Source: Zeimonas sp032027205
Lineage (GTDB): Bacteria > Pseudomonadota > Gammaproteobacteria > Burkholderiales > Burkholderiaceae_E
DNA: 64,000 bases
Assembly (NCBI GenBank): GCA_032027205.1
Contig: JAVSMN010000001.1
Location: forward strand, 186,001 to 250,000
Direction: 5' to 3'
The position numbers and the translations under genes are program-made. The notes beneath the pieces were generated by a model. That model worked only from the letters and a program-made list of their open reading frames with translations. It was not told the DNA's origin and searched no databases. Each line of letters begins with the position of its first letter. Position 1 is the stretch's first letter. Shown here one piece after another: positions 24,320-31,990 of this stretch.

Positions 24320-26124
24320 ACCCGCTGCCGGAACGCACGCTCGCGCAGATGCTGTGCGAGCAAGCGCGCGTGCGCCCGACGCAGGTGGCGATCCGGCAGA
24401 AGGAATACGGCATCTGGAAGCCGATCGACTGGGCCACCTGGCTCGAACGCTCGCGGCGTATCGGACACGGATTCCGCGCGCTCGGGCTGGGCGAGCGCGG
24501 ACACGTTGGCGTGCTGTCGGAGAACCGCATCGAATGGGTGCTCGCGCAACTCGGCGCGAGCCTGGTTGGCGGCGTCACCGTCGGCGTCTATCCGACCAGC
24601 CCCACTGCCGAAGTCGCCTACGTGCTCGCCCATGCCGACGTCGAGATCGTCGTCTGCGAGGACCAGGAGCAGACCGACAAGGTGATCGCCGCGCGCGCGC
24701 AGTTGCCGCGGCTGAGGAAGATCGTCGTCGTCGAGCGCAAGGGCCTGCGCAACACGTCCGATGAGCACCGCGAACTGCTGGTGACCTTCGACGAGCTCGA
24801 AGCGATCGGCGCGAAGCACGAGGCCACGCACCCGCGGCTGGTCGACGACGTGCTCGCCGCGCAGACGCTCGACGACGTCGCGCTGATGATCTACACGTCG
24901 GGCTCCACCGGCAAGCCGAAGGGCGCGATGATCAGCTATCGCAACATCCGCGGCGTCGTGCCGGGCATCGTCGAACGACTCGGCATCGGCGCGGACACGA
25001 CGCACCTGTCGTACCTGCCGCTGTGCCACGTCGCCGAGCAGATGTTGACCACCTTCGTGCCGATCTACGTCGGCTCGCAGGTGTCCTTCGGCGAATCGAT
25101 CCGCACCGTACAGGAAGACCTGCGCGAGATCGCCCCCACGATGTTCCTCGGCGTGCCGCGCATCTGGGAGAAGATGCACGCGTCGATCCTGATCCGCATG
25201 CAGGAAACGGGTCGGCTGCGCCGGGCGCTGTTCGAGCGCGCGATGCGCGCCTGCGAGCCCTTCGCGCACAAATCGGCGCGCCAGCGCAGCATCGGCGAGC
25301 GCGCGCGCTTCGCGGTGTATTACTGGCTCGTGTTCCGCGCGCTGCAGAACTTCGTCGGGCTGCGGCGCGCGCAAGTCGCACTGACCGGCGCCGCGCCGAT
25401 CCCGGCGGCCGTGATCCGCTTCTTCCGCACGCTCGGCGTGCCGCTGATCGAGGTCTACGGCCTGACCGAATCCACCGGCATGATCACCGGCCAGCGGCTC
25501 GACGCCGTACGCATCGGCACGGTGGGCGAAGCCACGCTTGGCGTGGAGCATCGCATCGGGCCCCAGGGAGAACTGCTCGTTCGCGGCGACGTCGTTTTCG
25601 CCGGCTACTACCGCAACGCCGAGGCCACCGCCGACACGATCCGCGACGGATGGCTGCACACCGGCGACGTCGTCGAGGAAGAGCACGGGCAACTGCGCAT
25701 CGTCGATCGGCTGAAGGACGTGATGATCACCGCCGGCGGCAAGAACATCACGCCGTCCGAGATCGAGAACGCGGTCAAGTCGAGCCCATACGTGCGCGAA
25801 TGCATCGTCATCGGCGATCGTCGCCGCTTCGTCTCGGCGCTGATCCAGATCGACTTCGACACGGTGTCGAAGTGGGCCGAGTCGCAGCGCATCGCGTTCA
25901 CGCACTTCCGCTCGCTCGCCGAACATCCACGCGTGCGCGAACTGATCGAGCGAGAGGTTGCCCGCGCCAACGCGGGCCTCGCGCAGGTCTCGCAGATCCG
26001 CCGCTTCCATCTGCTCACGAAGGAACTCGACCACGACGACGGCGAGGTGACGGCGACGATGAAGGTCCGCCGCGCGAGCATCCAGTCGGCGTATGCCGAC
26101 GAGATCGAGGCGCTCTACGCCTGA
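24307..26124 (+). CDS. AMP-forming acyl-CoA ligase (long-chain/aromatic type)
   Basis: A 605-residue ANL-superfamily ligase. P-loop MIYTSGSTGKPKGAM (about residues 197-211), A4/A5 region LIEVYGLTEST, A7 DGWLHTGDV and A8 hinge RLKDVMITAGGKNI are all intact; the usual C-terminal catalytic Lys region is replaced by ELDHDDGEVTATMKVRR, the pattern of the long-chain FadD15-like group. It activates a carboxylic acid to its CoA thioester with ATP. Being translationally linked to a Liv importer, it most likely activates the imported acid. It ends facing a thioesterase gene across a 102-base gap. Confidence 0.85.
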   Translation: MAFLNPLPERTLAQMLCEQARVRPTQVAIRQKEYGIWKPIDWATWLERSRRIGHGFRALGLGERGHVGVLSENRIEWVLAQLGASLVGGVTVGVYPTSPTAEVAYVLAHADVEIVVCEDQEQTDKVIAARAQLPRLRKIVVVERKGLRNTSDEHRELLVTFDELEAIGAKHEATHPRLVDDVLAAQTLDDVALMIYTSGSTGKPKGAMISYRNIRGVVPGIVERLGIGADTTHLSYLPLCHVAEQMLTTFVPIYVGSQVSFGESIRTVQEDLREIAPTMFLGVPRIWEKMHASILIRMQETGRLRRALFERAMRACEPFAHKSARQRSIGERARFAVYYWLVFRALQNFVGLRRAQVALTGAAPIPAAVIRFFRTLGVPLIEVYGLTESTGMITGQRLDAVRIGTVGEATLGVEHRIGPQGELLVRGDVVFAGYYRNAEATADTIRDGWLHTGDVVEEEHGQLRIVDRLKDVMITAGGKNITPSEIENAVKSSPYVRECIVIGDRRRFVSALIQIDFDTVSKWAESQRIAFTHFRSLAEHPRVRELIEREVARANAGLAQVSQIRRFHLLTKELDHDDGEVTATMKVRRASIQSAYADEIEALYA

Positions 26125-26172
26125 TCGGGACCGTCGGTCGGATTTGCCCGGTTCGGCGCGACCGTCATCGGC

Positions 26173-26198
26173 CGCGCAGGACGGAATCGGCCTGCGCG
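26173..26198. terminator. Hairpin between convergent genes
   Basis: CGCGCAGG (26173-26180) and CCTGCGCG (26191-26198) form a perfect 8-bp stem with a 10-base loop in the gap between the acyl-CoA ligase and the thioesterase genes. No T run on either side, so a bidirectional terminator is only likely from position. Confidence 0.35.
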
Positions 26199-26226
26199 TG
26201 GCGCAGCGTTCGCGCTAGCGTGCTCG

Positions 26227-26634
26227 TCAGGCGACGCCCGCCTTCGCGCGCTTGGCCTGCAAACGCTGGGCGGTTTTTTCCAGGCCGACGACGAAGCGAC
26301 TGTGCTTGCCGCGCGCGACCTCCTCCACCGCATCACGGGCGGAGAACTCGAAGGTGACGGCAGGACCGTTGACTTCCGCCACACGGACGGTGATCTCGAC
26401 CCACATGCCGAGCAGCGTCGCGCCGACGTGGTCGAACTCCACGCGCGTGCCGACCGAGTCCTTGCCTTCACCGATGTGCGGCAGGATCAGCTCGCGGCAC
26501 GCGACCTCGACGTCGTAGAGCAGGCTCGGCGTGGAGTACACGCGCAGATCGTCGCCCATGAAGCCGATCGTGCGTCCATGGTCGACGACGATGCGGGAGG
26601 TGGCGCTCAGTCCGGGTTTCAGTGCGTCGCTCAA
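26227..26634 (-). CDS. Hot-dog acyl-CoA thioesterase, fluoroacetyl-CoA-thioesterase-like
   Basis: A 135-residue single hot-dog protein. T35, E43 and H69 have exactly the spacing of the FlK catalytic triad (8 and 26 residues apart), and FDHVGATLLGM matches the family around the histidine. It should hydrolyse a small or unusual acyl-CoA; the true substrate is unknown and fluoroacetyl-CoA is not implied. It follows the ADP-forming ligase-like gene by 10 bases on the same strand, so the two may balance acyl-CoA formation and release. Confidence 0.78.
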   Translation of the reverse strand: MSDALKPGLSATSRIVVDHGRTIGFMGDDLRVYSTPSLLYDVEVACRELILPHIGEGKDSVGTRVEFDHVGATLLGMWVEITVRVAEVNGPAVTFEFSARDAVEEVARGKHSRFVVGLEKTAQRLQAKRAKAGVA

Positions 26635-26644
26635 TTTCTCTTCC

Positions 26645-28726
26645 TCAGCTGTTGCTCCCGCCCGGTCGGCGGGTCTTCAGGTAGTCGGCGTAGTGCCGTG
26701 CTTCGAAATAGCGCACCAGCGCTTTGGTGCCGCGCGTGCAGTTGCGAACGCAGCACACGCCCTTGTCCATCAGGCTGGCGGTCATCGCGTCGTAGAGCTT
26801 GCCGCCGTCGACGATCCCGATCAGCGGCTTGTCGTGGCGTTCGACCAGCGGCGGCATCAGGTGGACCGTGCTCTTCGGGTCGCTCAGGTCGTAGCCGGGA
26901 CGCAGCTTGCTCTGCTCGAGCGCGCGCACCGAGGGCGCCGTCGGATCGAGGCCGACGATGACCGCGTCGATGTTCGGATCCTGCAGGAAGGCATCCGAGA
27001 TCTCCAGGTGCGCCTCGTCGTCTGCGCCGGGATTGATGTCGAGCGGATTGCGCACCTCGACCAGTTGGTCGAGCTTCTTGGCAACGAGAATCTGCTCGAT
27101 CCTCTTGACCGTCTCTTCGCCGAGCGCGCCCATCTGCATCGCGAAGGCGTCGGATTCGATGTTGTCGGCCATCGCGACGGCCTCGAAGCCGGCGCCGCTG
27201 ATCGCGCCGAGCCGGTTGCCGCCGGCCTTCTTGCCGTGCAACGCGCCGGCCATGTAGAAGAGATCATCGAAGGTGTTCAGGTCCTCGGTGACGATCGCGC
27301 CGGCGTGCCGCACCACCGACTCGAAGAGCGCCAGGCCGCCGGCGATCGACGCGGTGTGACCCATGACGCCGCCCTGGCCGGGCGCCGTGCGTCCCGACTT
27401 GTAGACGACGATCTGCTTGCCGTTGAGCACGGCCTTGCGCACCGCCCGGGCGAAGTGCAGGCCGTCGAGATCCTTGAAGCCCTCGATGTAGATGCCGAGC
27501 GTGTCGATCTCGGGTAGATCGGCGAAGTAGCTCAGCATGTCGCCGTGCGTGAGATCGGTCTGGTTGCCCAGCGCGATCATGTAGGCCGGATCGAGCCACG
27601 GGTTCTGCGACAGCCGCGTGATCATGAACGCGCCGCTCTGCGAGAGCATCACCGAGTTGCGAACCGGCTTCTTCTGCGGCTTGGGCAGTCGCTCGAGCGG
27701 GATGAACCAGGAATCGTAGCGGCCCGGATGCGACACCACGCCCAGACAGTTGGCGCCGAGGAAGATCGGGCCGCCGTCGGGCTTGCCGTGTGCGGCATTG
27801 ATGCGCGCCGCCAATGCCGCCGCCGGCTCGCGGCTCTTCTTCGTCTCGCCCATGCTGCCCGGAATCAGCATCACCGCCTCGACCGAGCCGGTGTCGATGA
27901 TCTCGTCGACGAGCGCGTAGACGGCGCTGGCCGCCACCGCGACGATGAGCAGGTCGAGCTTGCCGTCGAGCGCGCCGAGCCCCTCGACGCAGCGCACGCC
28001 GTCGATCTCGGTCTCCCCAGGCTTCAGGACCAGCAACTGCTCCTTCGGAAAGCCCGAGCCGATCAGGTTGCGCAGGATGATGCGGCCGAAATTCATGCCG
28101 CTGCCCGAAACACCGATGATGCCGATGCGCCCGGGGTGGATCAGCTTGTCGATCTTGGCCACGGGACGCGGCAGCCGCGCGGGTTGCGGCGCCGCGAAGC
28201 TGCACCGGGCGCTGCGCACGAGAAGACGGGATCCGGACTCGACGCAATCGAGCTCGAGCGCCTGCAGCACGAAGGTGGCATCGGGCCGCCCGGGTGCGAA
28301 GGCACGCGCGAGTTCGAGCAGCCGGGCGATGCATTCCTCGAGCGCCGCCTCGGGCGACGGCCGGCCTTCGCGCTGCGCGACGGCGGCGATCTTCTGCCAG
28401 GCCAGCGTGCGTTGGACCAGGCGCAGGAAATCCGACGCGTCGGTGAGTTCGGCAACGGCATAGACCGACGCGCGATCGCGGCGGAACTGAGCCTCGTCGA
28501 GCTCCGCCTCCAGACCGCCAAAGCCGGCGCCGATCACCATGCCGAATTCGCGCGTGCTGTTCAGCGTGATGCGCATTGCGGCGCCGCCGACGCTCGAACC
28601 GGTATCGAGCGCGAGGCCGACTACGGCCAGCAGGCGGCTCAGCCCGGTGCTATCGAGGCTGTCGCGACCCTGCCGGGCGGCGTCCTGGAACAGCGCGCTT
28701 GCCTGCGCCGCAAGGGTATTGCTCAC
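26645..28726 (-). CDS. ADP-forming acyl-CoA-synthetase-like protein with reordered domains
   Basis: A 693-residue protein. Residues about 35-190 resemble the C-terminal half of an ATP-grasp (beta) domain, with ITLNSTREFGMVIGAGFGG and VLQALELDCVES standing for the usual FGPVVMVGLGG and ELDINPL motifs. A CoA-binding Rossmann domain follows (about 200-330, RIGIIGVSGSGMNFGRIIL), then two succinyl-CoA-ligase-like domains with the presumed phospho-histidine H457 in GVMGHTASIAGG. The normal order is CoA-binding, ligase, ATP-grasp; here a partial beta domain comes first and the nucleotide-binding half is not recognisable. It may need a partner or work as a regulator. GTG start chosen where similarity begins; an ATG at 28789 would add 21 Arg-rich residues. 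Confidence 0.7.
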   Translation of the reverse strand: MSNTLAAQASALFQDAARQGRDSLDSTGLSRLLAVVGLALDTGSSVGGAAMRITLNSTREFGMVIGAGFGGLEAELDEAQFRRDRASVYAVAELTDASDFLRLVQRTLAWQKIAAVAQREGRPSPEAALEECIARLLELARAFAPGRPDATFVLQALELDCVESGSRLLVRSARCSFAAPQPARLPRPVAKIDKLIHPGRIGIIGVSGSGMNFGRIILRNLIGSGFPKEQLLVLKPGETEIDGVRCVEGLGALDGKLDLLIVAVAASAVYALVDEIIDTGSVEAVMLIPGSMGETKKSREPAAALAARINAAHGKPDGGPIFLGANCLGVVSHPGRYDSWFIPLERLPKPQKKPVRNSVMLSQSGAFMITRLSQNPWLDPAYMIALGNQTDLTHGDMLSYFADLPEIDTLGIYIEGFKDLDGLHFARAVRKAVLNGKQIVVYKSGRTAPGQGGVMGHTASIAGGLALFESVVRHAGAIVTEDLNTFDDLFYMAGALHGKKAGGNRLGAISGAGFEAVAMADNIESDAFAMQMGALGEETVKRIEQILVAKKLDQLVEVRNPLDINPGADDEAHLEISDAFLQDPNIDAVIVGLDPTAPSVRALEQSKLRPGYDLSDPKSTVHLMPPLVERHDKPLIGIVDGGKLYDAMTASLMDKGVCCVRNCTRGTKALVRYFEARHYADYLKTRRPGGSNS

Positions 28727-28825
28727 GTTTCGACCTTCTGTCCGAATCGCATGCGAAGGGCGAACACTACCACGCACGCGAACACGCACGAGCGGGGCGG
28801 GCGCCGGTGCCTGCGCCGGATTTTC

Positions 28826-29920
28826 TCAGTACCAGTCGTTGAGCATCACGCCGAAACCGATGCGGCGCACCCGCGTCTGGTAGTCGAGCATCGACTCGCC
28901 GTAGCCGTCGAAGTACTGGGCGTGCCAGCGCAGGTTCGGGCTGAAACCGGTGGGCCGGCTCCAGTCGAACTGCACGGCGCCCCGACCCGGATGCGCGAAG
29001 CTGCGCCGCATCGTCAACGTGAGGTTGTGCACGTTCCCGACGTACCCGAGCTTCAGCTCTCCATCACCGACGTAGCGCTCGATGCCGGGGTTGTCGTCGC
29101 CCTCCGCTGCGCCGGCAAATGCCTTGCGATCTTCCGGAATGCGCCACCACGGCCGCAGCCCCAGCCACCAGCCGTCGGGGCGGTCGAAGCGCAGGTCGGC
29201 GAACAACCGGTTCCAGCTGCGCGAGCTGTCGCCCGAGCGTCCGTTGGACTGGTGCACGAAACCGGCATTCGCCAGCCGCCAGTCCCAACCGAGAATGCGA
29301 CGCTCGGGCTTCCACGACGCGAACAGCTCGGGTTCGTGGCTGTATTCGCGAAACGGGCTCGAGCGGTCGTGGTTGTAGGCCTGCCACCACGACTGCCCGG
29401 TGTACGCGAAGAAGAACGCCAGTCGATCGTCCAGCAACGACGGCGTCAGCGCGAGCTTGAAGCTGATCTGGAACTTGACCTCGTTGCGTTGCAGGTGCGC
29501 CTCCGGCGCCGCGCTGGCCGGCGTCTCGAAGGTGTGCGAGAACGGATCGATGTAGTTCGGCCGATGCGGCAGCAGCGCGAAGCGCTTCGCCCACACCTCG
29601 CGCTCGAGCGCCATGCGGCGCGCCACCGGAGAGACCGGCCGCGCCGGGGTCGGTTCCTGCGCGGCCGAGGCCGAGGCGACGACGTCCTCCTGCCCCCGCT
29701 CCTGCGGCGGTTGTTGCAGCCGTGTCGTTGGCGCCGCGTCCTGCGCGTCGTGCGCTGCGCACTGCCGGCGCACCGACTCGACGGTGGCCTCGTCGGACGC
29801 ACGCTGCAGCGCCGACAGCAGGCAACGTTCGGCAGCGGTCTGCGCGCTCGCGCCGGTCGAACAGAAGGCGGCGGCCAGCGCGCCTGCGAGGCAGGTACGG
29901 GAGCGGTGAAATGTCGGCAT
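28826..29920 (-). CDS. pldA: Outer-membrane phospholipase A (PldA)
   Basis: A 364-residue protein with a signal peptide (cleavage near SAQ, residue 27). A periplasmic Cys/Gln/Pro-rich region of about 85 residues precedes a 12-strand beta-barrel domain. Catalytic residues H223, S225 (HQSNGRS) and N237 have the same spacing as H142, S144 and N156 of E. coli OMPLA. It hydrolyses misplaced phospholipids in the outer leaflet in a Ca2+-dependent dimer. It stands alone, 99 bases from the neighbouring gene upstream and 46 bases downstream of the Sox locus. Confidence 0.88.
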   Translation of the reverse strand: MPTFHRSRTCLAGALAAAFCSTGASAQTAAERCLLSALQRASDEATVESVRRQCAAHDAQDAAPTTRLQQPPQERGQEDVVASASAAQEPTPARPVSPVARRMALEREVWAKRFALLPHRPNYIDPFSHTFETPASAAPEAHLQRNEVKFQISFKLALTPSLLDDRLAFFFAYTGQSWWQAYNHDRSSPFREYSHEPELFASWKPERRILGWDWRLANAGFVHQSNGRSGDSSRSWNRLFADLRFDRPDGWWLGLRPWWRIPEDRKAFAGAAEGDDNPGIERYVGDGELKLGYVGNVHNLTLTMRRSFAHPGRGAVQFDWSRPTGFSPNLRWHAQYFDGYGESMLDYQTRVRRIGFGVMLNDWY

Positions 29921-29966
29921 CGCGCGATTGTGAAGCAGGCATCGCCGACGCCCCGGCGAAGACGCC

Positions 29967-30941
29967 TCAGCGCACGCCGAGCGCCTCGCGCTGCATGCGC
30001 AGGAAAACGTTGTACGCGTTGCGCCGGTTCGCGTCGTCGAAGGCGGGCAGCGACGAGAAGCGGGACCAGTCGGTGCGCTGGTAGGCCTCGTCGAAATCGA
30101 GCAGTTCGTCGACCGCCTTGCCCATTTCCGCGCGCAGGAACAGCAGGTAGTCGCGCGTCAGCGCGAGGTCGGCGAGCGCGTCGGTGGACACGCGTCCGTG
30201 TCCGGTGACGACCACCCGTGGGCGATGCGCGGAGAGCTTTTCGAGCGCCGCGAGCCAGGCGCTCGGATCGGCGTCACCGACGAAGGGAACGCGCCCGGCG
30301 AAGATCAGGTCGCCGGCGAAGAGCACGCCCTCCTCCTCGACGAGCATCATCAGGTCCTCGGTGGTATGTGCAGGACCGGCCGGCAGCAGGCGGAACGTCA
30401 GACCACCGAGGCGAAAGACGGTCTCGCCGTCGACGTAATGATCGGGGGCGACGATGCGCGCCTCGTCGGTGACCCACGGGGCGAGCGATACGCGGCGCTC
30501 GGCCAGCCGCTCCTCGTCGGCGCCGGTAGCCAGGTAATCGCGCACCGCGCGATGAGCCCAAACGTCGGCGCCGGCTTCCTTGAACGCCTGCAGTCCGTAG
30601 AAGTGGTCCGAGTGATAGTGGCTGACGACGACGCGCCGCACCGGCTGCTTCGTGACACTGCGGATGCGCTCGAGCAGTGCCGCGCCGAGCGCCGGCGTAC
30701 CGAGCGCGTCGAAAACGACGACGCCGTCGTCGGTAACAACGAAGCCCGCGTTCGAATTGAAGCCCTCGTTCTGCAGCGACACCATGCCGCTGTCGCCCTG
30801 CACGTACCAGACGCGATCGGAGACGCGCTGCGGCGCGAGGTCGACGCTCACCGCTGCCGGCGCTCGAGCGACGGCGTCGGCGGCAAAGCCGGTGCACAGG
30901 CAGACCGCGGCGAGCAGCGCCAGGAGGCGAGGCGCCAGCAT
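29967..30941 (-). CDS. Periplasmic metallo-beta-lactamase-fold hydrolase, SoxH-like
   Basis: A 324-residue protein with a signal peptide (LLALLAAVCLCTGFAADAVA) and the metal motif SHYHSDHFYG, plus downstream H and D ligands in GPAHTTEDL, AGDLIF and VVTGHG. This matches the quinoprotein-relay/SoxH group of zinc hydrolases found in or beside sox operons; their substrate is unsettled, with sulfur-thiol derivatives suspected. The start overlaps the stop of the preceding glcG-like gene (TGATG). Last gene of the minus-strand sox transcript. Confidence 0.75.
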   Translation of the reverse strand: MLAPRLLALLAAVCLCTGFAADAVARAPAAVSVDLAPQRVSDRVWYVQGDSGMVSLQNEGFNSNAGFVVTDDGVVVFDALGTPALGAALLERIRSVTKQPVRRVVVSHYHSDHFYGLQAFKEAGADVWAHRAVRDYLATGADEERLAERRVSLAPWVTDEARIVAPDHYVDGETVFRLGGLTFRLLPAGPAHTTEDLMMLVEEEGVLFAGDLIFAGRVPFVGDADPSAWLAALEKLSAHRPRVVVTGHGRVSTDALADLALTRDYLLFLRAEMGKAVDELLDFDEAYQRTDWSRFSSLPAFDDANRRNAYNVFLRMQREALGVR

Positions 30942-31465
30942 CACTGCATCTCGACGTCCATCTGGATCGCGTCGATGCCCTTCTGTGCGCAGCGCTCGTC
31001 GGCATCGCCGCCCGGCGCGCCCGAGACGCCGATCGCCGCGATCGTCGATCCGCCCGCTTCGATCGGCAGGCCGCCGCCGATCGGCATCACGCGCGAGGCG
31101 CCGCGGATGCCGCTCATCGGCTTGCCGGGCTGCGTCTCCTCGCCGAGCATTGCAGTCGTCATCCGGAACGACGCGGCGGTCCAGGCCTTGTTCGTCGCTA
31201 CCTCGACCGTGTGCGCGCCGGCAAAGCGATCGCGCACGAAGGCCTGCAGCACGCCACTGCGATCGGTGACCGCCACGCCGACCTGGAAGCCTTCCTTGCG
31301 GCAAGCCTCCAGCGCGGCCATCGCCGCCTTGTTCGCGAGCTCGGCGACGAGCGAACGCGTGACGAAGGTGCCCTCGGCGCTTGCCGCAACCGGCGTCAGC
31401 GAGACGGTCAGGCCGGCAGCAGCGAGCGCGGCGCCGAAGATTCGATTCGAGAACGAGATGCTCAT
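30941..31465 (-). CDS. GlcG/HbpS-family secreted protein
   Basis: A 174-residue protein with a signal peptide (FGAALAAAGLTVSL, then ASA near residue 29) and the GlcG/HbpS pattern: GFQVGVAVTDRSGVLQAFVR, TNKAWTAASFR, MPIGGGLPIEAGG and IAAIGVSGAPGG. Members bind haem or cobalamin-like ligands. In sox loci it may help c-type cytochrome homeostasis, which is inference. Its ATG overlaps the tlpA-like stop (ATGA) and its own stop overlaps the next start. Confidence 0.75.
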   Translation of the reverse strand: MSISFSNRIFGAALAAAGLTVSLTPVAASAEGTFVTRSLVAELANKAAMAALEACRKEGFQVGVAVTDRSGVLQAFVRDRFAGAHTVEVATNKAWTAASFRMTTAMLGEETQPGKPMSGIRGASRVMPIGGGLPIEAGGSTIAAIGVSGAPGGDADERCAQKGIDAIQMDVEMQ

Positions 31466-31986
31466 CCCTGTACTCCCTGCTTCAGCCAGCGCGCGAGCTC
31501 GGCGACGTCCTCGGGGAACATCTCGCCGATCTCGAGTTGCTCGAGCCGGCCGCTGCGGCCGATGACCCAGACGATCGGCAGGCCCCTGGGTCTGCCGAGC
31601 ACCGCCTCCCACTGCGAATCGAGCATCGCCGCGTGAAACGCGTAGTCGTGCTCGCGCATGTAGCGTTTCGCATCGTCGGCCTTGCGGTCGATCGACAGGC
31701 CAAGCACCTCGAGCCCCGAGGCAGCCTGCGCGCGATGCAGTTTGTCGATCTCGGGGTTCTGGCGGCCGCAGAACGGACACCAGGTGGCCCACAACTCGAC
31801 GACCAGCACCTTGCCTCGCCAGTACGCTGGATCGATTTCACGGCCGTCGAGCAGGCGCACCGCCGGCAACTCGATGCGCGCGCCCAGCGGCGGAGCGGCC
31901 CGCGGCGCCGCTGTCGCCATGCGCGGGGCGGCGTACGCCGCTGCGGCGGCGCCCGCCGCGGTCAACAGGCGGCGTCGCGCGTTCAT
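31462..31986 (-). CDS. TlpA-like periplasmic thioredoxin
   Basis: A 174-residue thioredoxin-fold protein with a Tat-like or Sec signal (NARRRLLTAAGAAAAAYAA) and the active site WATWCPFC (C70, C73), followed by the cis-proline region RGLPIVWVI. It probably reduces disulfides or persulfides of Sox proteins or assists cytochrome c maturation. It sits 4 bases after soxB. A second thioredoxin (SoxW) is encoded divergently at the other end of the locus. Confidence 0.8.
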   Translation of the reverse strand: MNARRRLLTAAGAAAAAYAAPRMATAAPRAAPPLGARIELPAVRLLDGREIDPAYWRGKVLVVELWATWCPFCGRQNPEIDKLHRAQAASGLEVLGLSIDRKADDAKRYMREHDYAFHAAMLDSQWEAVLGRPRGLPIVWVIGRSGRLEQLEIGEMFPEDVAELARWLKQGVQG

Positions 31987-31990
31987 CGCG

